Shown piece after piece: positions 1 to 7,638 of a stretch of DNA of 34,919 nucleotides. Positions within the stretch are counted from its first letter, which is position 1, and every line of letters starts with the position of its first letter. The stretch covers positions 1 through 34,919 of the forward strand of contig CAMFHP010000096.1 of assembly GCA_945952225.1 (NCBI GenBank), given 5' to 3'. A model generated the notes under the pieces. It did not search any database and was not told where the DNA came from. It saw only the letters and a list, made by a program, of their open reading frames with translations. The stretch is from an uncultured Myxococcaceae bacterium (GTDB lineage: Bacteria > Myxococcota_A > Polyangia > Polyangiales > Ga0077539). Both the position numbers and the translations under genes were made by a program.

Positions 1-1524
1 CCGCGGCTGCACGCCGAGATCCTCCGCGCCCTCGGCGGAGAACACCTCGACGAGCCCCGAGCGCACCGCGGGCTCGTGCTCGGGGTCGCCCACGGCGAAG
101 TTCTCGTCGTACCACTCGACGGGCGATTGCTCCGCGCGGAGTCCGATGAGCGCGCGAATGCAGCGCGCGAGGGGCGCGTACGCCACGCCCGCCCACGTCG
201 CGTCGGGGCCCACGGTCACCGTCGTCGCGCCGCGCGAGGCCGCGTGCTCGACGAGCGCCATCGCGAGACGCCTGCGTCCGACGCCCTCCTCGCCCGCGAT
301 CGACACGACGCGTAGCCTGCCCTGCGCCGTCGCATCCCACGCGCCGCGGATCCGCTCGAACTCCTGCGCGCGCCCGACGAGAGGCATCGCGCCGAGGCTC
401 GACGTCGTGGTGCTCACCGCCACGCGCTGCGGCCTGCGTCCTTCGCCCACGAGGTCGTTGCCCTCGGGGTTGCGCGCACCGGGCGACACGCGCGCCCCGC
501 ACTCGCCGCAGAACTTGAGCCCCGCGGCCACCGCGCTCCCGCAGCGGGGACAGTGCGCGCCGCCGCGTACCGCGGGCCGATGGGGCGCCACCGCGGCCTG
601 GAGCGCCGCCGCAAAATCGACGGCGGTGCCGTAGCGAATGTCGGGGTCTTTTTCGAGGCCGCGGAGGAGCACCTCGACGAAGTGCGCCGGGAGGTCGGGC
701 ACGAACTGACGCGGGTCGGGCACCGGGTCGTTCACGTGCATCAGCAGCACCTGCTGCGGGAGCTCGGCGTCGAAGGGGAGGCGCCCCGTCACGCAGTAGT
801 AGAGCACCACCGCGGCGGAGTAGAGGTCGCTGCGGGGATCGGGCGGCAGGCCGCGTCCCTGCTCCGGGGCCATGTAGTCGGGCGTGCCGCAGACGAGGCC
901 CGGCGAGGTCACGCCGGGGGATGCGTCGGTGCGGATCTTCGCGAGGCCGAAGTCGACGACCTTCACGAAATCTCCGCCCGTGCGCAGCGGCTCGACGAGG
1001 ATGTTCTCGGGCTTGATGTCGCGGTGGATCACGCCCTGCTCGTGCGCTTCGGAGAGCGCTGCGAGCACCTGACGGATGATCTCCGCGGAGCGATCCCAAC
1101 GGAGCGCCCCCGCCTCCCACACGACGCGCGAGAGGTCGCGGCCGCGGAGGAACTCCATCACCAGGTAGAGCAGGTTGTCGTCGGTGCGCCCGAAGTCGAG
1201 CACGCTCACCGCGTTGGGGTGATTGATGCGCGAGCACGCGCGCGCCTCGGCGTAGAAGCGCGCCACGGCGTTGTCGTCGCCCGCGAGGTGCGGATGGATC
1301 ACCTTGATCGCGAGCGTCTTGCCGAGCGAGGTCTGCTCCGCGCGGTACACGCGGCCCATGCCGCCGGCGCCGATCGCTTCGAGGATGAGATAGCCGCCCG
1401 CGAGCGTGCGTCCCACGAGCGGATCACCCGACGAAGGCCGCGCCGCGCCCACCGGAAACCCGCAGGACGGACAGAACCGATGGCCCTCTTCGCAGGGCGC
1501 GTTGCACTGGGCACAGGAGCGCAC
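1..1524 (-). CDS. Ser/Thr protein kinase with two zinc ribbons and an ATPase-like tail (partial, C-terminus off window)
   Basis: Reading the minus strand from a GTG at 1524 gives 508 codons open to base 1, so the C-terminus is missing. Visible in order: a zinc ribbon (C4-x2-C7, C18-x2-C21); a Hanks-type kinase domain with glycine loop GAGGMGRVY (about 52-60), lysine in LAIKV (K74), HRDIKPEN (167-174), DFG (191-193) and an APE motif near 215; a second zinc ribbon (C325, C328, C339, C342); then a region resembling the AAA/STAND-type ATPases often fused to myxobacterial kinases (PLVGRAQEFERI onward). The P-loop-like sequence there is GEEGVGRRRL, with Arg417 where the Walker A lysine should be. 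It probably phosphorylates cytoplasmic targets, but substrate and signal are unknown. An in-frame TTG at 1542 is an alternative start; neither has a good ribosome binding site. It is divergent from the next gene, 63 bases away. Confidence 0.9.
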   Translation of the reverse strand, partial: MRSCAQCNAPCEEGHRFCPSCGFPVGAARPSSGDPLVGRTLAGGYLILEAIGAGGMGRVYRAEQTSLGKTLAIKVIHPHLAGDDNAVARFYAEARACSRINHPNAVSVLDFGRTDDNLLYLVMEFLRGRDLSRVVWEAGALRWDRSAEIIRQVLAALSEAHEQGVIHRDIKPENILVEPLRTGGDFVKVVDFGLAKIRTDASPGVTSPGLVCGTPDYMAPEQGRGLPPDPRSDLYSAAVVLYYCVTGRLPFDAELPQQVLLMHVNDPVPDPRQFVPDLPAHFVEVLLRGLEKDPDIRYGTAVDFAAALQAAVAPHRPAVRGGAHCPRCGSAVAAGLKFCGECGARVSPGARNPEGNDLVGEGRRPQRVAVSTTTSSLGAMPLVGRAQEFERIRGAWDATAQGRLRVVSIAGEEGVGRRRLAMALVEHAASRGATTVTVGPDATWAGVAYAPLARCIRALIGLRAEQSPVEWYDENFAVGDPEHEPAVRSGLVEVFSAEGAEDLGVQPR

Positions 1525-1587
1525 CGGCGCGGACTCTATCAACCGTCGTGCGGCGGTGAAAAGCTTGGTACGTTCGCGCCCGCTGTT

Positions 1588-2316
1588 TTGAATCCGACCG
1601 CGCCGCCCACACCCCGCCTCGCCCTCGCCGCGCTCGCGCTGGGCCTCGCCGCGTGGGCGCAGCTCTCGCTCACACCGGTGCTCGCGGGTGCGGTCGATGC
1701 GCTCTCGATGGCCTCGTCGGCCGCCGCGCTCGCGGTGCTCGCCTCCGCCGCGTGGGAGTCGCGCAGGCACCCCGCGCACGCCGTGGGACTCGCCGCGGGA
1801 GCCTTTCCTGCCGCGCTCGGCGTCGCAGCGTTCTTCGCGGGACGCCACGCAGTTCCCCGGTACGACGCGGCCTCTCGTGCGGTCGCGGCGGTCACCGCCG
1901 TCGCGTACTTCGTCGCCGTGCTGCGGTGGTTCGCGACCCACCGTGCGGTGATTCCGCTCACCGCCACACTCGCCGACGATCGTCCCCGGACCCCGGCCCC
2001 GCCCTTTCGCAACGCGGCCCTCGCGTGCCTCGCCGTGGTGGCCGCGATGACCGCGGTGGTGGCGCCTGCGATCCTCGGTGCCCGCGAGCCCGCGACGGTG
2101 GCCGAGCGCATCGCGGGCGAGTCGTTGCTGCGTGGACGCGGCGCGCTCGTGGCGGCCGTGGGCACCGCGCTCGCGCTCGCGGTGGCGCTCCACGGCGGCG
2201 CTTCGGTGGTGCGTGCGGCGCCCCCTCGCGTTCGATCGACCTCTCGCGCCACGGCCTACGTGCTGTGGGCCGTGTGCGCCCTCGCGATGCGCGCGTGGCT
2301 CGATCGCACCCGCTGA
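1588..2316 (+). CDS. Hypothetical polytopic membrane protein
   Basis: The 242-residue frame is alternating hydrophobic segments with short Arg-rich loops, consistent with six or seven membrane helices (for example LALAALALGLAAWAQLSL near the N-terminus, AVAAVTAVAYFVAV in the middle and ATAYVLWAVCALAM at the end). I recognise no family. The frame is open far upstream across the kinase, so the start is uncertain. I chose TTG at 1588 because it sits just before the first hydrophobic segment and clear of the kinase gene. It is first in a tight run of four plus-strand genes (24 bases to the next), so it is probably in the same transcript as the peptidyl-prolyl isomerase-like lipoprotein. It is likely an inner-membrane protein of unknown function. 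Confidence 0.7.
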   Translation: MNPTAPPTPRLALAALALGLAAWAQLSLTPVLAGAVDALSMASSAAALAVLASAAWESRRHPAHAVGLAAGAFPAALGVAAFFAGRHAVPRYDAASRAVAAVTAVAYFVAVLRWFATHRAVIPLTATLADDRPRTPAPPFRNAALACLAVVAAMTAVVAPAILGAREPATVAERIAGESLLRGRGALVAAVGTALALAVALHGGASVVRAAPPRVRSTSRATAYVLWAVCALAMRAWLDRTR

Positions 2317-2339
2317 CCGATCGCTCCGACGGAACTCCG

Positions 2340-2558
2340 ATGCCCCCTCCTCCGCCGCCCCCTGCTCCCCGCCGTGCGTTGCTCACCGTGTCGCGCGTCG
2401 CGGGCTTGCTGCTCGTGCTCGCGTCGATGTACCCGTACTGGGAGTGCCTGCGCACGCTCGACCGCCGCGACTACGTGTCGGCGATGCTCGCGGGCTTCGT
2501 GGGATGGTTTCTCACCCAGGCGGGCGTCGAGCTCGTTCGCCCGGAGTCTGCGGAATGA
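2340..2558 (+). CDS. Small membrane protein, hypothetical
   Basis: This 72-residue protein starts at ATG 2340 with a run of prolines, followed by two hydrophobic stretches (VAGLLLVLASMYPYW and YVSAMLAGFVGWFL) that would form a hairpin in the inner membrane. The TGA stop overlaps the ATG of the next gene (ATGA at 2555-2558), indicating translational coupling. No family is recognised. Size, coupling and codon pattern favour a real gene over a chance frame. Confidence 0.65.
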   Translation: MPPPPPPPAPRRALLTVSRVAGLLLVLASMYPYWECLRTLDRRDYVSAMLAGFVGWFLTQAGVELVRPESAE

Positions 2559-3463
2559 TCGCCCGTCGCGTGCCCTGTCTGGTGTTTGCGCTCTTCGTCG
2601 GTTGCGGTGCGCGACGCGCGCAGCGCGAGCCCGTCGCCCGTGACACGAGCCCCGTGGTGGCCCGCGTGAACGGCGAGCCCGTGACCGCCGACGAGGTGTC
2701 TGCCGTGGCCCGCGCCGAGCACCTCGACGCGCGCGCGGCGCTCGACCGCATCGTGAACAACCGCCTCCTCGTGCGCGAGGGGCTTCGCAGCGGGCTCCTC
2801 CTCGACGACGACGTGGAGAACGCGCGCTGGCACGGCGCCGTGCAGGCCATGATCGCCCGCGAGGTCGAGGACCGCGAGTCGGAGCGCACGATGCCCCGCG
2901 AGTTTCTCGAAGCGTACTTTCAGCACCGTCGCGTGGAGTTCATGCACGACGGCCTCGTCGAGGTGATCCACGCGCTCGCGCAGGTCGAGGGAACGCCGCC
3001 GTCACCGCAGGCCCTCGCCGAGGCCCGCGCGAAGATCGCCGCGTTTCGCCAGCGCGTCGTCGCCGAGGGCGGAGAGACGCCGCCGCGGGAGACCTTCGAA
3101 CGCATCGGCCGCGAGATGCAGCTCCACGTCGAGGCCCTCGCGCCCTTCGACCGCACGGGGCAGACGCCCGACGACGCGCACTACGTTGAACCCTTCGTGG
3201 TCGCCGCGTGGTCGCTCACGCCGACCGCGCCGCTCTCGCGCCCCTTCGAGACGTCGTTCGGCGCGCACGTCGCGCTCCGTGTCGGCGCGGTCGCTCCGTT
3301 GCGCCGCCCCGTCGACGAGGTGCGCGCGATCGTGCTTCGCGACGGCGTCGCGCTTCGGCGCACGGTGGCCATGCGCAGGCTGCTCGAAGGGCTGCGAGCG
3401 CGGGTCGACGTGCGCGTGAACGAGACCGCGATCGCCACGCCGTCGCACACCGCCGGACCATGA
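2555..3463 (+). CDS. SurA/PpiC-like peptidyl-prolyl isomerase lipoprotein
   Basis: The 302-residue protein has a lipoprotein signal (hydrophobic LVFALFVGC, lipobox ending at Cys16), so it is probably a periplasmic, membrane-anchored protein. The following segment VVARVNGEPVTADEV is the typical opening of the SurA/PpiC chaperone fold (a strand leading into the N-terminal helical domain). The region around FMHDGLVEVIHALAQVEG to ALRVGAV matches the layout of a parvulin-type domain, although the motif is weakly conserved. Known members assist folding of exported proteins. The gene overlaps both neighbours by ATGA, so all three are translationally coupled. Catalytic isomerase activity cannot be judged by eye, and it may be chaperone-only. 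Confidence 0.75.
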   Translation: MIARRVPCLVFALFVGCGARRAQREPVARDTSPVVARVNGEPVTADEVSAVARAEHLDARAALDRIVNNRLLVREGLRSGLLLDDDVENARWHGAVQAMIAREVEDRESERTMPREFLEAYFQHRRVEFMHDGLVEVIHALAQVEGTPPSPQALAEARAKIAAFRQRVVAEGGETPPRETFERIGREMQLHVEALAPFDRTGQTPDDAHYVEPFVVAAWSLTPTAPLSRPFETSFGAHVALRVGAVAPLRRPVDEVRAIVLRDGVALRRTVAMRRLLEGLRARVDVRVNETAIATPSHTAGP

Positions 3464-4068
3464 AGGGCGGGCCGATCCTGCCGCGCGACGCCGCGCCGAC
3501 GGGGTTCACCGCGACGCTCGAAGCGCTGCTCCGCGAGGTGCCCGAGGCGCTCTGCGCGACGCTCCTCGATGCGGAGGGAGAGACCATCGACCTCGCGACG
3601 CGGATCGATGCCTTCGATGCGCGGGTGTACTCCGCGGAGTTCGCGCTGCCCCTCGCGACGCTCCGCACCGCGCTGCGCCACCTCGAAGCGGGACCGCTCC
3701 GCGAGCTGCGGCTCACGGGCGATCGGCGCGCGGCGGTGCTGCGGCAGGTGTCCGACGGGTGCGACGTGCTCGTGGTGGTCGAGGGCTCGGTGGTGCTGCC
3801 CTTCGCGGCGCGCGCGGTGGCGCGGGCGTCGGTGTTCCTCGCCGAGGAGACGGGGATGCCCTCGCGGCGTCCCATCTCGCTGCGCCCCGAGGCCATGCCG
3901 GGCGACGCGCCGGAGGCCTTTCTCGAAGACGGTCGCGCGCGCCGCATCGTCGAGGTGCTCGGCGCCTACGAGGCCACGATGCTCGAGAGCCTGCTCGTGC
4001 GAACGGCCGAGGGCGACGAGTGCGTGATCGCGCGCGACCCCACGACGGGGCGCTGGTTCCGGATCTGA
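3460..4068 (+). CDS. Roadblock/LC7-like domain protein (tentative)
   Basis: The 202-residue cytoplasmic protein starts at ATG 3460, overlapping the previous stop. Residues about 15-130 follow the roadblock/LC7 pattern: an N-terminal helix (LEALLREVPEALCATLLD), a strand with a 'DAEGETIDLA' turn, then helix and strands ending in GCDVLVVVEGSVVLP. In myxobacteria such proteins (MglB type) commonly regulate small Ras-like GTPases, but no GTPase gene is next to it. The C-terminal 60 residues are not recognised. The stop is followed by about 180 bases before the next start, so the operon probably ends here. The family call is by pattern only and could be wrong. Confidence 0.5.
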   Translation: MKGGPILPRDAAPTGFTATLEALLREVPEALCATLLDAEGETIDLATRIDAFDARVYSAEFALPLATLRTALRHLEAGPLRELRLTGDRRAAVLRQVSDGCDVLVVVEGSVVLPFAARAVARASVFLAEETGMPSRRPISLRPEAMPGDAPEAFLEDGRARRIVEVLGAYEATMLESLLVRTAEGDECVIARDPTTGRWFRI

Positions 4069-4126
4069 TCCGCGGAGGTTGTTACCGCGGCGCGCGCGGC
4101 GGCGTAGAGGGCGCCGTCTCCGCGGC

Positions 4127-4173
4127 CACGATTGTGATTTACGACCCGTCGCGCGGAGGCCTAGACAATCGTG
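4127..4173. promoter_or_regulatory. Spaced inverted repeat upstream of the MNIO RiPP operon
   Basis: CACGATTGT at 4127-4135 is perfectly mirrored by ACAATCGTG at 4165-4173, with 29 bases between. The arms and the start of the spacer are unusually AT-rich for this genome, and the repeat lies about 75 bases before the precursor start. It could be an operator for a dimeric regulator or part of the promoter. I see no convincing -35/-10 pair. Confidence 0.35.
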
Positions 4174-4247
4174 CGGTGCCCGTCGTCGCGCTCGCGGCGC
4201 GGCACACCGTGACATCCACCGACGAAGCCCCAGGAGATCGTTCCCCC

Positions 4248-4535
4248 ATGGAAAGCACCTCGCGTTCGAAGCTCGCCCTCATGGTCGCCGCAGCCCTCGG
4301 CGTGGCGGTTCCTGCCTGCGCCTCGACGAACCAGACGGCCTCGGCCTCGCAGGCCGCCACCGCGAGCAGCGGCTCGTCGGGTCAGGCGGGTTCGTGCGGC
4401 GCGAACCGCAGCAACGGCCAGGCGGGTTCCTGTGGCCAGGCGGGTTCGTGCGGCGCCAACACGACCCCCGCGCCCACGGGCACGCAGCCGGCCCCTGCGC
4501 CCGCTCCCGCCCCGGCCCCCGCGCCCGGTCACTGA
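4248..4535 (+). CDS. Probable RiPP precursor: lipoprotein with three QAGSCG motifs
   Basis: The 95-residue peptide starts at ATG 4248, with an AGGAG ribosome site at 4232-4236. Residues 8-24 form a lipoprotein signal ending in VAVPAC (Cys24), followed by a Ser/Ala-rich spacer. Residues 46-71 contain QAGSCG three times (46-51, 58-63, 64-69), placing Cys50, Cys62 and Cys68 in identical contexts, twice followed by AN. The tail from about residue 80 is a Pro-Ala repeat. The next two genes are a DUF692 (MNIO) enzyme and its DUF2063-type partner, which in methanobactin, bufferin and Hvf-type systems modify cysteines of a neighbouring precursor; several of those are also exported peptides with repeated Gly-x-Cys-Gly motifs. 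I infer that this is the substrate and the three core cysteines are modified. The product, possibly a copper-binding envelope peptide, is not proven. Confidence 0.8.
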   Translation: MESTSRSKLALMVAAALGVAVPACASTNQTASASQAATASSGSSGQAGSCGANRSNGQAGSCGQAGSCGANTTPAPTGTQPAPAPAPAPAPAPGH

Positions 4536-4559
4536 CCGCCTCGCGCGCCCCGCGCGGTC
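4534..4559 (+). terminator. GC-rich stem-loop at the precursor stop codon (possible attenuator)
   Basis: GACCGC at 4534-4539 pairs perfectly with GCGGTC at 4554-4559, and further G-C pairs are possible inside the loop. It begins within the precursor's TGA and lies in the 112-base gap before the MNIO gene. There is no T-run after it, so it is not a classical terminator. It may reduce read-through or protect the 3' end, so that more precursor than enzyme is made. Confidence 0.4.
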
Positions 4560-4647
4560 GCCTCCAGACGCCGCCGCGCGGGCCTCGCGACACCCTCCGC
4601 CTCGTCGCCTCCGCGAACCGCTCCCGCACCGCCCAGGAGGGCCGCCC

Positions 4648-5493
4648 ATGCGTCCCACGGACCCCCGCTTCACCGGCATCGGACTCGGGCTTCGCGCGCC
4701 GCTCGCCGAGGCCATCGTGCACCGCGCGCCGCCGTCGCTCCGATGGCTCGAAGTGTCGCCCGAGAACCACGTGAACCGCGGCGGAAGCTTCGTGCGCATG
4801 CTCCACGAGGCGCGCGCGAAGTTCCCCCTCGTGACGCATGGACTCACGATGTGCCCCGGCTCCACAGATCCGCTCGACCGCGCGTACCTCACCGACCTCG
4901 CGGCCTTCGTGCGCGCCGTCGAAGCGCCCTGGCACAGCGACCATCTGTGCTTCGGTCACCGCGACGGCGTGTTCCTCCACGACCTGCTCCCGATCCCGTT
5001 CACGCGCGACGCGGCGGCCCACACCGCGGCGCGTGTGCGCGAGGCGATGGCGGCGCTCCCGGTGCCCTTCGCGCTCGAAAATCTGAGCTGGTATGCGCAC
5101 CCCGGCGAGGCCGAGCTCGACGAGGCGGCGTTCATCCGCGCGGTGCTCGACGCGTCGGGCGCGTGGCTCATGCTCGACGTGAACAACGTCTACGTGAACG
5201 CGCGCAACCACGGCTTCGATGCGCGGGAATTCATCGACGCGCTCCCCCTCGACCGCGTGGTGCAGATGCACGTCGCGGGGCACCTCGTGGCGGAACATGG
5301 CTTCCGCATCGACACGCACGGCGAGCCCGTCTGCGACGACGTCTACGACCTGTTGCACTACGCGCTGCGCCGCACGGGTCCGGTGCCTGTGCTCCTCGAA
5401 CGCGACCACAACCCGCCGCCCTGGGAGGCGCTCGTCGACGAGCTCGACCGCCTCGATGCGATCTGGCGCGACGCCACGGGGGTGACGCCGTGA
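4648..5493 (+). CDS. DUF692 / MNIO-family peptide-modifying oxidase
   Basis: The 281-residue protein, normal length for DUF692, starts at ATG 4648 behind a perfect AGGAGG (4635-4640). The family (MbnB, TglH and bufferin/Hvf enzymes) are TIM-barrel multinuclear non-haem iron oxidases that rearrange cysteines in ribosomal peptides. Conserved blocks visible in order: LEVSPENH; THGLTMCPGS; HSDHLCF; ENLSWYA; MLDVNNVYVNARNHG; MHVAGH; DTHGEPVCDDVYDLL; and LLERDHNPP. These carry the expected His, Asp, Asn and Glu metal ligands, and none is obviously missing. The Cys-rich precursor lies directly upstream and the partner gene overlaps its end by GTGA. Family assignment is secure; the exact reaction on the QAGSCG cysteines (for example oxazolone/thioamide formation) is inference. 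Confidence 0.93.
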   Translation: MRPTDPRFTGIGLGLRAPLAEAIVHRAPPSLRWLEVSPENHVNRGGSFVRMLHEARAKFPLVTHGLTMCPGSTDPLDRAYLTDLAAFVRAVEAPWHSDHLCFGHRDGVFLHDLLPIPFTRDAAAHTAARVREAMAALPVPFALENLSWYAHPGEAELDEAAFIRAVLDASGAWLMLDVNNVYVNARNHGFDAREFIDALPLDRVVQMHVAGHLVAEHGFRIDTHGEPVCDDVYDLLHYALRRTGPVPVLLERDHNPPPWEALVDELDRLDAIWRDATGVTP

Positions 5494-6230
5494 AGCTCGA
5501 CGCCGCGCAATCGACGCTCGCGCGCCTCTGCCTCGACCGCACGCCGCGCGACGAAGACCTCACCGCGCTCGGCGGCGATCCGCTGCGCTGGCTGCTCTAC
5601 CGACACCTCGTGCGCGGACGCTTCGTCGACACGTTCTCCGACGCGCTCCCCGTCGCGACGCGCGCGCTCGGTCGTGAGGCGCTCGGCACGATGGTCGAGC
5701 GCTGGCTCGCGGAGCGTCCGCCGACGACCCGCTACGTGCGCGAGCTCTCGCTTCAGTTCGCAGACTTCGCGCTCGACCACGCGCTCCCCGAGGGAGCACC
5801 GCCCTGGACCGCCGACGCCCTCCGATGGGACGCCGCGGTGATGCGCTGCCACATCGCCGACGACGCGGAGCGTGTGCCCGTCGGGCCCTTCGCGATGGAT
5901 CGTCCGGTGGTGCTCACGCCCGCGCGCGCCCTTCTCCGTCTGCGATGGAGCGTGCATCGCGATGAGGTGCCGACGGAGGGCGAGCACGCGCTGCTGGTGT
6001 TCCGCGCGGAAGACTCATTGCGGGTCGAAGCGCTCACGCTCGATGCGTTCTCCTTCGCGCTCGTCACCGCGATGGGTGCGCCCCACACCTCGCTCACCGG
6101 CGCCGTGTACGACGTGCTCGCGCGCCACGGGGAGCACGCGAACGCCGACGTCGCCGCGGTGCTCGCGTCGCTGCTCGGCGACCTGCTCGAGCGCGGCATC
6201 GTGCGGGGCTCCGCGCCCGACGGAGCGTGA
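5490..6230 (+). CDS. DUF2063/MbnC-like partner of the MNIO enzyme
   Basis: The 246-residue protein starts at GTG 5490, overlapping the MNIO stop by four bases, so the two are translationally coupled. The N-terminal 90 residues match the DUF2063 pattern, a helical domain with LLYRHLVRGRFVDTFSDALP followed by LAERPPTTRYVRELSLQFADFAL. In known MNIO pairs the partner binds the precursor and is needed for enzyme function. The C-terminal half (about 110-246) is divergent and contains a strand-rich stretch (VLTPARALLRLRWSVHRDEV), as in MbnC/BufC-type proteins. No catalytic residues are expected. The role in recruiting the QAGSCG precursor is inferred from family and position. Confidence 0.85.
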   Translation: MKLDAAQSTLARLCLDRTPRDEDLTALGGDPLRWLLYRHLVRGRFVDTFSDALPVATRALGREALGTMVERWLAERPPTTRYVRELSLQFADFALDHALPEGAPPWTADALRWDAAVMRCHIADDAERVPVGPFAMDRPVVLTPARALLRLRWSVHRDEVPTEGEHALLVFRAEDSLRVEALTLDAFSFALVTAMGAPHTSLTGAVYDVLARHGEHANADVAAVLASLLGDLLERGIVRGSAPDGA

Positions 6231-6233
6231 CCG

Positions 6234-7595
6234 TTGCGCCGCGCGCGCGTCGCGACCATCGCCTCGTTGCTGGTCGCGTGCGCCGCGTCGCCGACCGCGC
6301 CCGCGCTGCGATGGACGCGCACGGTCACGGTCCGCGATCCCCGTGTGCTCTCGGTGGAGACCTGCTTCGACGGCACCGCCCCCGCGCGCATGGAGGCCCT
6401 CGCGTCGTACGACCCCACGTGGCGCGCGCGCCATCGCGATGGGTCGGAGCGCGAGCACCGTGGCGTGGAGATTCCTTCCGAGGTGCGCTGCGTGACACAG
6501 ACGCTCGCGCTCGACGCGGCGCCCACGCGCGAGGAGCCCGCGACGTTGCGCCATCGGGGATGGTGGTGGCGCGCGACGCCCGACGACGATCGCCTCACGG
6601 TGCAGACGCGCTTCGAGCTTCCAGCGGGGTGGAGCGTGTCGTCGCCGTGGCCCCGCGATGGCGCGGTGTTTCATGTCGATGCGAGCACGATGGCCTGGGA
6701 GGGCTACACCCTGCTCGGCCCGCTCCATCGCACGGAGCACACGGTGGGATCGACGGTGCTCGACGTGACGCGCGTGGGCTTTCGCGACGACGACACGCTC
6801 GATGCCGCGCGCTGGCTCGGTGACGCGATGCGGGCCGCGCAGACGCTCGCGCCGACGGTGGTGCTGCCGCGCGTGCAGGCGATCCTCCACGCGACGGCGC
6901 GCGGGAGCGACACGGTGCACTTCGGGCTCGCGAGCCGCGGCGGAGGTCCGTCGGTGCTCTTTCTCGTCGACCCGTCGATGACGACCGCGGGCATGGAGCG
7001 CGAGTGGCAGGCGACGCACGAGTTCGTGCATCTCTTTCACCCCGTGTTCGACGACCGCGACGCGTGGCTGCGCGAGGGGATCGCGACGTACTACCAGGAG
7101 GTGCTCCGCGCGCGCACCGGCCGTCAGAGCGCGGCGCAGGCCTGGGCCTCGCTGCTCGCGGGTCTCGACGAGACGCGCGACGACCGCAACGGCGCGACGC
7201 TCGCCGACGAGAGCGCCGCGATGGCCCACACACGACGCTACCGGCGCGTGTACTGGTGGGGCGTCGCGTGGGTGTTGACGCTCGACGTGGCGACGCGCGA
7301 GGCGACGGGCAACGCGCGCGGCTTCGACGACGGGCTCCGTGCGCTCTGCGAGGCGGGTGCACGAGAGACGCTGCGCGTGTGGCGCGCGCGGGATGCGGCG
7401 GCCGTGTTCGACCGCGCGACCGGCGTCGACGTGTGGGGGCCGCGACTCGACGGCGCACTGGCGGGCACGGCGTTTCCCGACGTGGACGCGGTGTTCGCAA
7501 GGCTGGGCGTTCGGCGCGATCGTGCGGGCGCCGTGGTGCTCGACGACCGCGCGCCGCTGCGGGCCCTGCGCGACGCGATCATGCACGGGGATTGA
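6234..7595 (+). CDS. Gluzincin-type metallopeptidase-like lipoprotein
   Basis: The 453-residue protein probably starts at TTG 6234, three bases after the previous stop. It has a lipoprotein signal with lipobox LLVAC (Cys16). A zinc-peptidase signature is present: HEFVH at 262-266, followed 15 residues later by Glu281 in WLREGIATYY, the arrangement of peptidase-MA/M61-like gluzincins. Residues 20-240 are probably a beta-rich substrate or pro-domain. Spacing implies co-transcription with the MNIO genes. Both this enzyme and the precursor look lipid-anchored, so a role in trimming the modified peptide outside the cytoplasm is attractive, but this rests on context only. A general envelope protease is the alternative. 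Confidence 0.75.
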   Translation: MRRARVATIASLLVACAASPTAPALRWTRTVTVRDPRVLSVETCFDGTAPARMEALASYDPTWRARHRDGSEREHRGVEIPSEVRCVTQTLALDAAPTREEPATLRHRGWWWRATPDDDRLTVQTRFELPAGWSVSSPWPRDGAVFHVDASTMAWEGYTLLGPLHRTEHTVGSTVLDVTRVGFRDDDTLDAARWLGDAMRAAQTLAPTVVLPRVQAILHATARGSDTVHFGLASRGGGPSVLFLVDPSMTTAGMEREWQATHEFVHLFHPVFDDRDAWLREGIATYYQEVLRARTGRQSAAQAWASLLAGLDETRDDRNGATLADESAAMAHTRRYRRVYWWGVAWVLTLDVATREATGNARGFDDGLRALCEAGARETLRVWRARDAAAVFDRATGVDVWGPRLDGALAGTAFPDVDAVFARLGVRRDRAGAVVLDDRAPLRALRDAIMHGD

Positions 7596-7638
7596 CACGC
7601 GGGTTGCGGGGCGACGACACTCCGCCGCCCACAGCAGC

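Noticed and set aside
553-1587. Upstream part of the membrane-protein frame
   Set aside because: It is antisense to the kinase and reads as Arg/Val/His shadow; only the part after 1588 has membrane-protein character.
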